From Antitrichia curtipendula (taxonomy: Eukaryota; Streptophyta; Bryopsida; Hypnales; Leucodontaceae), in contig OX579636.1 of assembly GCA_951230915.1 (NCBI GenBank), positions 35,399,567-35,463,566 on the forward strand: a stretch of 64,000 nucleotides of DNA. Reading direction: 5' to 3'. Made by a program: the position numbers and the translations under genes. The notes below the pieces were generated by a model. That model ran no database searches. It was not told the DNA's origin and saw nothing but the letters and a program-made list of their open reading frames with translations. Within the stretch, counting starts at the first letter, position 1. Each line of letters starts with the position of its first letter. This document shows positions 1-9,747 of this stretch, piece by piece.

Positions 1-2024
1 CTACGAGGGTTTGGGATTGAGGTCAAACACTAGTTCCCTTATTTTCTAATTCAAGTGGAACGGTATTTTATTGTAATGGGGATATGTAAATATGGGTTGC
101 GATTGACAATTTTAAACGAAATAGTATCCAAGTTGTTTTGAATTCAAGCATTCCACTAGAAAATTTTATTTGTGTAATGGGATCCTGCGAGGGTTTCGGA
201 TTGAACTGAAATACTAGTTCCCTAATTTCCTAATTCAAGTGGAACGGTATTTTATTGTAAGTGGGGTATGTAACTATCGGTTGGGATTGACAATTTTAAA
301 TGAAATAGTATTCAAGTTGTTTTGAATTCAAGCATTCCACTAGAAAATTTTATCTGTGTAATGGGATCTTACAAGGGTTTAAGATTGAAATGAAATACTA
401 GTTCCCTTATTTTCTAATTCAAGTGCAACGGTATTTTATTGTAATGGGGATATGTAAATATGGGTTGGGATTGACAATTTCAAATGAAATAGTATGCAAG
501 TTGTTTTGAATTCAAGCATTCCACGAGAAAATTTTATTTGTGTAATGGGATCGTTCGAGGGTTTGCGATTGAAGTGAAACACTAGTTCCCTTATTTTCTA
601 ATTCAAGTGGAACGGTATTTTATTGTAATAGAGATATGTAAATATGGGTTGCGATTGACAATTTTAAACGAAATAGTATCCAAGTTGTTTTGAATTCAAG
701 CATTCCACTAGAAAATTTTATTTGTGTAATGGGATCCTGCGAGGGTTTCGGATTGAACTGAAATACTAGTTCCCTAATTTCCTAATTCAAGTGGAACGGT
801 ATTTTATTGTAACTGGGGTATGTAACTATCGGTTGGGATTGACAATTTTAAATGAAATAGTATTCAAGTTGTTTTGAATTCAAGCATTCCACTAGAAAAT
901 TTTATCTGTGTAATGGGATCTTACAAGGGTTTAAGATTGAAATGAAATACTAGTTCCCTTATTTTCTAATTCAAGTGCAACGGTATTTTATTGTAATGGG
1001 GATATGTAAATATGGGTTGGGGTTGACAATTTCAAATGAAATAGTATCCAAGTTGTTTCCAATTCAAGCATTCCACTAGAAAATTTTATTTGTGTTATGG
1101 GATCCTACGAGGGTTTGGGATTGAAGTGAAACACTAGTTCCCTTATTTTCTAATTCAAGTGGAACGGTATTTTATAGTAATGGGGATATGTAAATATGGG
1201 TTGGGATTGACAATTTCAAATGAAATAGTATTCAAGTTGTTTTGAATTCAAGCATTCCACTAGAAAATTTTATTTGTGTTATGGGATCCTACGAGGGTTT
1301 GGAATTGAAGTGAAACACTAGTTCCCTTATTTTCTAATTCAAGTGGAACGGTATTTTATTGTAATGGGGATATGTAAATATGGGTTGGGATTGACAATTT
1401 CAAATGAAATAGTATCCAAGTTGTTTAGAATTCAAGTATTCCACTAGAAAATTTTATTTGTGTAATGGGATCCTTCGAGGGTTTGGGATTGAACTGAAAT
1501 ATTAGTTCCCTTATTTTCTAATTCAAGTGAAACGGTATTTTATTAAAACGGGTGTATGTAAATATGGGTTGGGATTGACAATTTCAAATGAAATAGTATC
1601 CAAGTTGTTTTGAATTCAAGCATTCCACTAGAAAATTTTATTTGTGTAATGGGATCGTTCGAGGGTTTGGGATTGATCTGAAATACTAGTTCCCTTATTT
1701 TCTAATTCAAGTGGAACGGTATTTTATTGTAATGGGGATATGTAAATATGGGTTGGGATTGACAAATTCAAATGAAATAGTATCCAAGTTGTTTTGAATT
1801 TAAGCATTCCACTAGAAAATTTTATTTGTGTAATGGGATCCTACGAGGGTTTGGGATTGAAGAGAAACACTAGTTCCCTTATTTTCTAATTCAAGTGGAA
1901 CGGTATTTTATTGTAATGGGGATATGTAAATATGGGTTGGGATTGACAAATTCAAATGAAATAGTATCCAAGTTGTTTCGAATTCAAGCATTCCACTAGA
2001 AAATTTTATTTGTGTAATGGGATC
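1..2024 (+). repeat. 11-monomer HOR, copy 1 (2,024 bp)
   Basis: Eleven distinguishable monomers, m1 to m11, form the unit. Markers: m1 GCGATTGAC with TTTAAACGAAAT; m2 CCTAATTTCC with GTAACTATCGG; m3 ACAAGGGTTTAAG with TATGCAAG and CCACGAG; m4 GATCGTTCGAGG with AATAGAGATATG; m5 as m2; m6 GGGGTTGAC with TTTCCAATTC; m7 TTATAGTAATGG; m8 GGAATTGAAG with TTTAGAATTC; m9 TATTAAAACGG; m10 GATTGATCTG with GACAAATTC; m11 AGAGAAAC with TTTCGAATTC. Triplets m1-m3 and m4-m6 resemble each other, so an earlier 552-bp trimer lies inside the HOR. The unit's left limit is set by the window edge and is arbitrary. Confidence 0.95.
1213..1226. other. 14-bp dyad ATTTCA-AA-TGAAAT
   Basis: Six-base arms ATTTCA and TGAAAT flank a two-base AA centre. 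The dyad recurs in all monomers carrying the TTTCAAATG variant and is broken in those with TTTTAAATG or TTTCATATG. With the AAAATTTT run, ACTAGT, GGATCC and TTGAATTCAA, it gives each monomer several short dyads. Confidence 0.85.
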
Positions 2025-4048
2025 CTACGAGGGTTTGGGATTGAAGTCAAACACTAGTTCCCTTATTTTCTAATTCAAGTGGAACGGTATTTTATTGTAA
2101 TGGGGATATGTAAATATGGGTTGCGATTGACAATTTTAAACGAAATAGTATCCAAGTTGTTTTGAATTCAAGCATTCCACTAGAAAATTTTATTTGTGTA
2201 ATGGGATCCTGCGAGGGTTTCGGATTGAACTGAAATACTAGTTCCCTAATTTCCTAATTCAAGTGGAACGGTATTTTATTGTAAGTGGGGTATGTAACTA
2301 TCGGTTGGGATTGACAATTTTAAATGAAATAGTATTCAAGTTGTTTTGAATTCAAGCATTCCACTAGAAAATTTTATCTGTGTAATGGGATCTTACAAGG
2401 GTTTAAGATTGAAATGAAATACTAGTTCCCTTATTTTCTAATTCAAGTGCAACGGTATTTTATTGTAATGGGGATATGTAAATATGGGTTGGGATTGACA
2501 ATTTCAAATGAAATAGTATGCAAGTTGTTTTGAATTCAAGCATTCCACGAGAAAATTTTATTTGTGTAATGGGATCGTTCGAGGGTTTGGGATTGAAGTG
2601 AAACACTAGTTCCCTTATTTTCTAATTCAAGTGGAACGGTATTTTATTGTAATAGAGATATGTAAATATGGGTTGCGATTGACAATTTTAAACGAAATAG
2701 TATCCAAGTTGTTTTGAATTCAAGCATTCCACTAGAAAATTTTATTTGTGTAATGGGATCCTGCGAGGGTTTCGGATTGAACTGAAATACTAGTTCCCTA
2801 ATTTCCTAATTCAAGTGGAACGGTATTTTATTGTAACTGGGGTATGTAACTATCGGTTGGGATTGACAATTTTAAATGAAATAGTATTCAAGTTGTTTTG
2901 AATTCAAGCATTCCACTAGAAAATTTTATCTGTGTAATGGGATCTTACAAGGGTTTAAGATTGAAATGAAATACTAGTTCCCTTATTTTCTAATTCAAGT
3001 GCAACGGTATTTTATTGTAATGGGGATATGTAAATATGGGTTGGGGTTGACAATTTCAAATGAAATAGTATCCAAGTTGTTTCCAATTCAAGCATTCCAC
3101 TAGAAAATTTTATTTGTGTTATGGGATCCTACGAGGGTTTGGGATTGAAGTGAAACACTAGTTCCCTTATTTTCTAATTCAAGTGGAACGGTATTTTATA
3201 GTAATGGGGATATGTAAATATGGGTTGGGATTGACAATTTCAAATGAAATAGTATTCAAGTTGTTTTGAATTCAAGCATTCCACTAGAAAATTTTATTTG
3301 TGTTATGGGATCCTACGAGGGTTTGGAATTGAAGTGAAACACTAGTTCCCTTATTTTCTAATTCAAGTGGAACGGTATTTTATTGTAATGGGGATATGTA
3401 AATATGGGTTGGGATTGACAATTTCAAATGAAATAGTATCCAAGTTGTTTAGAATTCAAGTATTCCACTAGAAAATTTTATTTGTGTAATGGGATCCTTC
3501 GAGGGTTTGGGATTGAACTGAAATACTAGTTCCCTTATTTTCTAATTCAAGTGAAACGGTATTTTATTAAAACGGGGATATGTAAATATGGGTTGGGATT
3601 GACAATTTCAAATGAAATAGTATCCAAGTTGTTTTGAATTCAAGCATTCCACTAGAAAATTTTATTTGTGTAATGGGATCGTTCGAGGGTTTGGGATTGA
3701 TCTGAAATACTAGTTCCCTTATTTTCTAATTCAAGTGGAACGGTATTTTATTGTAATGGGGATATGTAAATATGGGTTGGGATTGACAAATTCAAATGAA
3801 ATAGTATCCAAGTTGTTTTGAATTTAAGCATTCCACTAGAAAATTTTATTTGTGTAATGGGATCCTACGAGGGTTTGGGATTGAAGAGAAACACTAGTTC
3901 CCTTATTTTCTAATTCAAGTGGAACGGTATTTTATTGTAATGGGGATATGTAAATATGGGTTGGGATTGACAAATTCAAATGAAATAGTATCCAAGTTGT
4001 TTCGAATTCAAGCATTCCACTAGAAAATTTTATTTGTGTAATGGGATC
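2025..4048 (+). repeat. 11-monomer HOR, copy 2 (2,024 bp)
   Basis: This copy aligns to copy 1 at a constant offset of 2,024 bp with no gaps. By eye I count five substitutions: GAGGTC to GAAGTC in m1, TTTGCG to TTTGGG in m4, ATTAGT to ACTAGT in m9, and two in m9 where GGGTGTATG becomes GGGGATATG. That is about 99.75% identity, against obviously lower identity between neighbouring monomers, so this is a recent tandem duplication of the whole 11-mer. Confidence 0.95.
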
Positions 4049-5336
4049 CTACGAGGGTTTGGGATTGAAGTCAAACACTAGTTCCCTTATTTTCTAATTC
4101 AAGTGGAACGGTATTTTATTGTAATGGGGATATGTAAATATGGGTTGGAATTGACAATTTTAAATGAAATAGTATCCAAGTTGTTTTGAATTTAAGCATT
4201 CCACTAGATAATTTTATTTGTGTAATGGGATCCTGCGAGGGTTTCGGATTGAACTGAAATACTAGTTCCCTTATGTTCTAATTCAAGTGGAACGATATTT
4301 TATTGTAATGGGGATATGTAAATATAGGTTGGGATTAACAATTTCAAATGAAATAGTATCCAAGTTGTTTTGAATTCAAGCATTCCACGAGAAAATTTTA
4401 TTTGTGTAATGGGATCCTGCGAGGGTTTCGGATTGAACTGAAATACTAGTTCCCTTATGTTCTAATTCAAGTGCACTGGTATTTTATTGTAATGGGGATA
4501 TGTAAATATGGGTTGGGATTGACAATTTCAAATGAAATAGTATCCAAGTTGTTTTGAATTCAAGTATTCCACTAGAAAATTTTATTTGTGTAATGGAATC
4601 CTGCGAGGGTTTCGGATTGAACTGAAATACTAGTTCCCTTATTTCCTAATTCAATTGGAAGGGTATTTTATTGTAATGGGGATATGTAAATATGGGTTGA
4701 GACTGACAATTTCAAATGAAATAGTATCCAAGTTGTTTTGAATTCAAGCATTCCACTAGAAAATTTTATTTGTGTAATGGGATCGTTCGAGGGTTTGGGA
4801 TTGAAGTGAAACACTAGTTCCCTTATTTTCTAATTCAAGTGGAACGGTATTTTATTGTAATAGAGATATGTAAATATGGGTTGGGATTGACAATTTTAAA
4901 CGAAATAGTATCCAAGTTGTTTTGAATTCAAGCATTCCACTAGAAAATTTTATTTGTGTAATGGGATCCTGCGAGGGTTTGGGATTGAAGTGAAACACTA
5001 GTTCCCTTATTTTCTAATTCAAGTGGAACGGTATTTTATTGTAATAGAGATATGTAAATATGGGTTGGGATTGACAATTTTAAACGAAATAGTATCCAAG
5101 TTGTTTTGAATTCAAGCATTCCACTAGAAAATTTTATTTGTGTAATGGGATCCTGCTAGGGTTTCGGATTGAACTGAAATACTAGTTCCCTTATGTTCTA
5201 ATTCAAGTGGAACGGTATTTTATTGTAATGAAGATATGTAAATATGGGTTGGGATTGACAAATTCAAATGAAATAGTATCCAAGTTGTTTCGAATTCAAG
5301 CATTCCACTAGAAAATTTTATTTGTGTAATGGGATC
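4049..5336 (+). repeat. Seven divergent monomers between HOR copies
   Basis: The block starts like m1 (GAAGTCAAACACTAG) but leaves the HOR pattern at TTGGAATTGAC near 4146. The monomers share the head CCTGCGAGGGTTTCGG or a TTATGTTC/GTGCACTGG variant, and two consecutive ones (about 4785-5152) carry AATAGAGATATG. The last monomer regains m11 markers (GACAAATTC, TTTCGAATTC) just before the HOR pattern resumes at 5337. Length is exactly 7 x 184 bp, so the phase is kept. Confidence 0.85.
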
Positions 5337-6992
5337 CTACGAGGGTTTGGGATTGAGGTCAAACACTAGTTCCCTTATTTTCTAATTCAAGTGGAACGGT
5401 ATTTTATTGTAATGGGGATATGTAAATATGGGTTGGGATTGACAATTTCAAATGAAATAGTATGCAAGTTGTTTTGAATTCAAGCATTCCACGAGAAAAT
5501 TTTATTTGTGTAATGGGATTGTTCGAGGGTTTGGGATTGAAGTGAAACACTAGTTCCCTTATTTTCTAATTCAAGTGGAACGGTATTTTATTGTAATAGA
5601 GATATGTAAATATGGGTTGCGATTGACAATTTTAAACGAAATAGTATCCAAGTAGTTTTGAATTCAAGCATTCCACTAGAAAATTTTATTTGTGTAATGG
5701 GATCCTGCGAGGGTTTCGGATTGAACTGAAATACTAGTTCCCTAATTTCCTAATTCAAGTGGAACGGTATTTTATTGTAACTGGGGTATGTAACTATCGG
5801 TTGGGATTGACAATTTTAAATGAAATAGTATTCAAGTTGTTTTGAATTCAAGCATTCCACTAGAAAATTTTATCTGTGTAATGGGATCTTACAAGGGTTT
5901 AAGATTGAAATGAAATACTAGTTCCCTTATTTTCTAATTCAAGTGCAACGGTATTTTATTGTAATGGGGATATGTAAATATGGGTTGGGATTGACAATTT
6001 CAAATGAAATAGTATGCAAGTTGTTTTGAATTCAAGCATTCCACGAGAAAATTTTATTTGTGTAATGGGATCGTTCGAGGGTTTGGGATTGAAGTGAAAC
6101 ACTAGTTCCCTTATTTTCTAATTCAAGTGGAACGGTATTTTATTGTAATAGAGATATGTAAATATGGGTTGCGATTGACAATTTTAAACGAAATAGTATC
6201 CAAGTTGTTTTGAATTCAAGCATTCCACGAGAAAATTTTATTTGTGTAATGGGATCCTGCGAGGGTTTCGGATTGAACTGAAATACTAGTTCCCTAATTT
6301 CCTAATTCAAGTGGAACGGTATTTTATTGTAACTGGGGTATGTAACTATCGGTTGGGATTGACAATTTTAAATGAAATAGTATTCAAGTTGTTTTGAATT
6401 CAAGCATTCCACTAGAAAATTTTATCTGTGTAATGGGATCTTACAAGGGTTTAAGATTGAAATGAAATACTAGTTCCCTTATTTTCTAATTCAAGTGCAA
6501 CGGTATTTTATTGTAATGGGGATATGTAAACATGGGTTGGGGTTGACAATTTCAAATGAAATAGTATACAAGTTGTTTCCAATTCAAGCATTCCACTAGA
6601 AAATTTTATTTGTGTTATGGGATCCTACGAGGGTTTGGGATTGAAGTGAAACACTAGTTCCCTTATTTTCTAATTCAAGTGGAACGGTATTTTATAGTAA
6701 TGGGGATATGTAAATATGGGTTGGGATTGACAATTTCAAATGAAATAGTATTCAAGTTGTTTTGAATTCAAGCATTCCACTAGAAAATTTTATTTGTGTT
6801 ATGGGATCCTACGAGGGTTTGGAATTGAAGTGAAACACTAGTTCCCTTATTTTCTAATTCAAGTGGAACGGTATTTTATTGTAATGGGGATATGTAAATA
6901 TGGGTAGGGATTGACAATTTCAAATGAAATAGTATCCAAGTTGTTTAGAATTCAAGCATTCCACTAGAAAATTTTATTTGTGTAATGGGATC
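5337..6992 (+). repeat. Rearranged third copy of the 11-mer HOR (nine monomers)
   Basis: The order is m1/m3 hybrid, m4, m5, m3, m4, m5, m6, m7, m8. The first monomer has the m1 head (GAGGTCAAAC, as at position 20) but m3 markers (TATGCAAG, CCACGAG), so two monomers were lost by exchange inside a monomer. The later return to m3 after m5 repeats the m3-m4-m5 triplet (552 bp). Monomers m9 to m11 are missing at the right end. The sequence stays in the 184-bp phase and remains close to copies 1 and 2, with isolated changes such as AAGTAGTTTTG near 5650. Confidence 0.9.
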
Positions 6993-7040
6993 CTACGAGG
7001 GTTTGGGATTGAACTGAAACACTAGTTCCCTTATTTTCTA

Positions 7041-7057
7041 ATTCAAGTGGAACGGTA
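7041..7057 (+). other. CENP-B-box-like 17-mer, present in most monomers
   Basis: ATTCAAGTGGAACGGTA aligns without gaps to the 17-bp CENP-B box, whose essential core is TTCG, then A, then CGGG. It matches six of the nine core positions (TTC and CGG plus correct spacing) and misses the G of TTCG, the central A and the last G of CGGG. The motif recurs in H1 of most monomers, with variants at single positions (GTGCAACGG, GTGGACCGG, GTGGAGCGG, GCGGAACGG). The alignment is seen; binding by any CENP-B-like protein is speculation, and chance similarity is quite possible. Confidence 0.2.
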
Positions 7058-7133
7058 TTTTATTGTAATGGGGATATGTAAATATGGGTTGGGATTGACA
7101 ATTTTAAATGAAATAGTATCCAAGTTGTTTTGA
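7041..7133 (+). repeat. Half-monomer H1 (93 bp) of the representative monomer
   Basis: This half starts at ATTCAAGTGG and ends just before the next AATTCAAG. It shares with the following 91-bp half the ordered blocks ATTCAAG, TTTTATT, GTAATGGG, GGGTT(T)GGGATTGA, a GAAAnnnTAGT stretch followed by TCC, and a T-rich end. The shared order indicates that the monomer arose by duplication of a ~92-bp ancestor, after which the halves diverged and the 184-bp dimer became the amplified unit. Several short gaps are needed in the alignment, so the duplication is old. Confidence 0.75.
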
Positions 7134-7139
7134 ATTCAA
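7130..7139. other. Perfect 10-bp palindrome around the EcoRI-type site
   Basis: TTGAATTCAA is self-complementary and occurs at the H1/H2 junction of most monomers. Where the upstream variant is GTCTTG, as near 11910, 48565, 53165 and 54270, the palindrome lengthens to 12 bp, CTTGAATTCAAG. The equivalent position in the other half, CTAATTCAAG, is not palindromic. Confidence 0.9.
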
Positions 7140-7224
7140 GCATTCCACTAGAAAATTTTATTTGTGTAATGGGATCCTACGAGGGTTTGGGATTGAACTG
7201 AAATACTAGTTCCCTTACTTTCTA
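7134..7224 (+). repeat. Half-monomer H2 (91 bp) of the representative monomer
   Basis: This is the second half, starting ATTCAAGCATTCC and ending TTTCTA just before the next H1. It carries the A4T4 run, the BamHI-type GGATCC and the ACTAGT hexamer, which H1 lacks. The H2 region GAGGGTTTGGGATTGA corresponds to ATGGGTTGGGATTGA in H1. Confidence 0.75.
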
Positions 7225-8092
7225 ATTCAAGTGGAACGGTATTTTATTGTAATGGGGATATGTTAATATGGGTTGGGATTGACAATTTTAAATGAAATAA
7301 TATCCAAGTTGTTTTGAATTCAAGCATTCCACTAGAAAATTTTATGTGTGTGATGGGATCCTACGAGGGTTTGGGATTGAACTGAAATACTAGTTCCCTT
7401 ACTTTCTAATTCAAGTGGAACGGTATTTTATTGTAATAGAGACATGTAAATATCGGTTGAGATTGACAATTTCAAATGAAATAGTATCCAGGTTGTTTTG
7501 AATTCAAGCATTCCACTAGAAAATTTCATTTGTGTAATGGGATCCTACAAGGGTTTGGGATTGAAGTGAAACACTAGTTCCCTTATGTTCTTATTCAAGT
7601 GGAACGGTATTTTATTGTAATGGGGATATGTAAATATGGGTTGGGATTGACAATTTCAAATGAAATAGTAACCAAGTTGTTTTGAATTCAAGCATTCCAC
7701 TAGAAAATTTTATTTGTATAATGGGATCCTACGAGGGTTTGGGATTGAAGTGAAACACTAGTTCCCTTATGTTCTTATTCAAGTGGAACGGTATTTTATT
7801 GTAATGGGGATATGAAAATATGGGTTGGGATTGACAATTTCAAATGAAATAGTATCCAAGTTGTCTTGAATTCAAGCAATCCACTAGAAAATTTTATTTC
7901 TGTAATGGGATCCTACGAGGGTTTGGGATTGAAGTGAAACACTAGTTCCCTTATGTTCTAATTCAAGTGGAACGGTATTTTATTGTAATGGGGATATGTA
8001 AATATGGGTTGGGATTGACAATTTCAAATGAAATAGTATCCAAGTTTTTTTGAATTCAAGCATTCCACTAGAAAATTTTATTTGTGTAATGG

Positions 8093-8828
8093 GATCCTTA
8101 CGAGGGTTTGGGATTGAACTCGAATACTAGTGCCCTTACTTTCTGATTCAAGTGGAACGGCATTTTATTGTTATGGGGATATGTTAATATGGGATGGAAA
8201 TGACAATTTTAAATGAAATAATCTCCAGGTTTTTTGAATTCAAGCATTCCACTAGAAAATTTTATTTGTGTATTGGGATCCTACAAGGGCGTGGGATTGA
8301 ACTGGAATACTAGTTCCCTTATTTACTAATTCAAGTGGAACGGTATTTTATTGTAATGGGGATATGTAAATATGGGTTGGGATTGACAATTTCAAATGAA
8401 ATAGTATCCAAGTGGTTTTGAATTCAAGCATTCCACTAGAAAATTTTATTTGTGTAATGGGATCCTTACGAGGGTTTGGGATTGAACTCGAATACTAGTG
8501 CCCTTACTTTCTGATTCAAGTGGAACGGCATTTTATTGTTATGGGGATATATTAATATGGGATGGAAATGACAATTTTAAATGAAATAATCTCCAGGTTT
8601 TTTGAATTCAAGCATTCCACTAGAAAATTTTATTTGTGTATTGGGATCCTACAAGGGTGTGGGATTGAACTGGAATACTAGTTCCCTTATTTACTAATTC
8701 AAGTGGAACGGTATTTTATTGTAATGGGGATATGTAAATATGGGTTGGGATTGACAATTTCAAATGAAATAGTATCCAAGTTGTTTTGAATTCAAGCATT
8801 CCACTAGAAAATTTTATTTGTGTAATGG
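8093..8828 (+). repeat. Tandem duplication of a monomer pair (2 x 368 bp)
   Basis: Copies at 8093-8460 and 8461-8828 share the same unusual pair. The first monomer has CCTTACGAGG, GAACTCGAATAC, GTGCCCTTAC, TTATGGGGATAT, GATGGAAATGAC and ATCTCCAGG with a shortened TTTTTTG. The second has CTACAAGGG with TGTGGG or CGTGGG and TTATTTACTAATTC. Differences seen are few, for example GATATGTTAAT against GATATATTAAT and GTGGTTTTG against GTTGTTTTG. A related monomer with the same GTGCCCTTAC and GATGGAAATGAC marks occurs at 14167. Confidence 0.92.
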
Positions 8829-9747
8829 GATCCTACGAGGGTTTGGGATTGATGTCAAACATTAGTTCCCTTATGTTCTAATTCAAGTGGAACGGTATTC
8901 TATTGTAATGGGGATATGGAAATATAGGTTGGGATTGGCAATTCAAATGATATAGTTTCCAAGTTGTCTTGAATTCAAGCATTCCACTAGAAAATTTTAT
9001 TTGTGTAATGGGATCCTACAAGGGTGTGGGATTGAACTGGAATACTAGTTCCCTAATTTTTTTATTCAAGTGGAACGGTATTTTATTGTAATGGGGATAT
9101 GGAAATATGGGTTGGGATTGACAATTTCAAATGAAATAGTATCCAAGTTGTTTTGAATTCAAGCATTCCACTAGAAAATTTTATTTGTGTAATGGAATCC
9201 ATCGAGGGTTTGGGATTGAAGTGAAACACTAGTTCCCTTATGTTCTAATTCAAGTGGAACGGTATTTTATTGTAATGGGCATATGGAAATATGGGTTGGG
9301 ATTGACAATTTCAAATGAAGTAGTATCCAAGTTGTTTTGAATTCAAGCATTCCACTAGAAAATTTTATTTGTGTAATGGGATCCTACGCGGGTTTGAGAT
9401 TGAAGTGAAACACTAGTTCCCTTATGTTCTAATTCAAGTGGAACGGTATTTTAATATAATGGGGATATGTAAATATGGGTTGGGATTGACAATTTCAAAT
9501 GAAATAGTATCCAAGTTGTTTTGAATTCAAGCATTCCACTAGAAAATTTTATTTGTGTAATGGGATCCTACGAGGGTTTGGGATTGAAGTGAAACACTAG
9601 TTCCCTTATGTTCTAATTCAAGTGGAACGGTATTTTATTGTAATGGGGATATGGAAATATGGGTTGGGATTGACAATTTCAAATGAAATAGTATCCAAGT
9701 TGTTTTGAATTCAAGCATTCCACTAGAAAATTTTATTTGTGGAATGG
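8829..9747 (+). repeat. Five mixed monomers
   Basis: The first monomer has ATTAGT for ACTAGT, GATTGGCAATTC (one base short) and GTTTCC; very similar monomers recur near 11600-11800. The others are near consensus with GAAGTGAAACAC heads and TATGGAAAT. No higher order is evident here. Confidence 0.8.

Larger units (their letters stand above)
6989..7172 (+). repeat. Representative near-consensus monomer (184 bp)
   Basis: This copy runs from one GATCC to the next. In order it holds GATCCTACGAGGGTTTGGGA, an A-rich GAACTGAAAC stretch, ACTAGTTCCC, TTATTTTCTAATTCAAG, TGGAACGGTATTTTATTG, TAATGGGGATATGTAAATAT, GGGTTGGGATTGACAA, AAATGAAATAGTATCC, AAGTTGTTTTGAATTCAAGC, ATTCCACTAGAAAATTTT and ATTTGTGTAATGG. 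Most variation in the array lies in the GATCC-to-GAGGG box (CCTACGAGGG, CCTACGCGGG, CCTACAAGGG, CCTTACGAGGG, CCTATGTGGG, CCAACAGGGG) and in the TATGTAAAT/TATGGAAAT/TATGTTAAT segment. Phase zero is arbitrary; GATCC was chosen only because it is easy to find. Confidence 0.95.
6993..8092 (+). repeat. Six near-consensus monomers
   Basis: These 184-bp monomers show few shared markers and no evident HOR. Two carry the head GAAGTGAAACAC with TTATGTTCTTATTC (about 7550-7920). This block ends the strictly phased left part of the array; the next monomer is the first with the extra T of CCTTACGAGG. Confidence 0.85.

Noticed and set aside
1640..1670. Second CENP-B-box candidate in the GATCGTTCGAGGGTTTGGGA heads.
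   Set aside because: After TTCG neither the central A nor the C of CGGG is present, and the TTCG form occurs in only a minority of monomers.
1..2024. A retroelement or rolling-circle element explaining the 2-kb period.
   Set aside because: The 2,024-bp unit is wholly made of 184-bp monomers with no coding region or element termini; a recombination-made HOR explains it.
6989..7008. Telomere-like motif: AGGGTTT, a rotation of the plant telomere unit, occurs in most monomers (AGGGTTTA near 375 and 925).
   Set aside because: Only one exact 7-bp unit per monomer, followed by GGGATTG; no tandem run of telomere repeats anywhere. In AT-rich sequence with G-runs this is easily chance.
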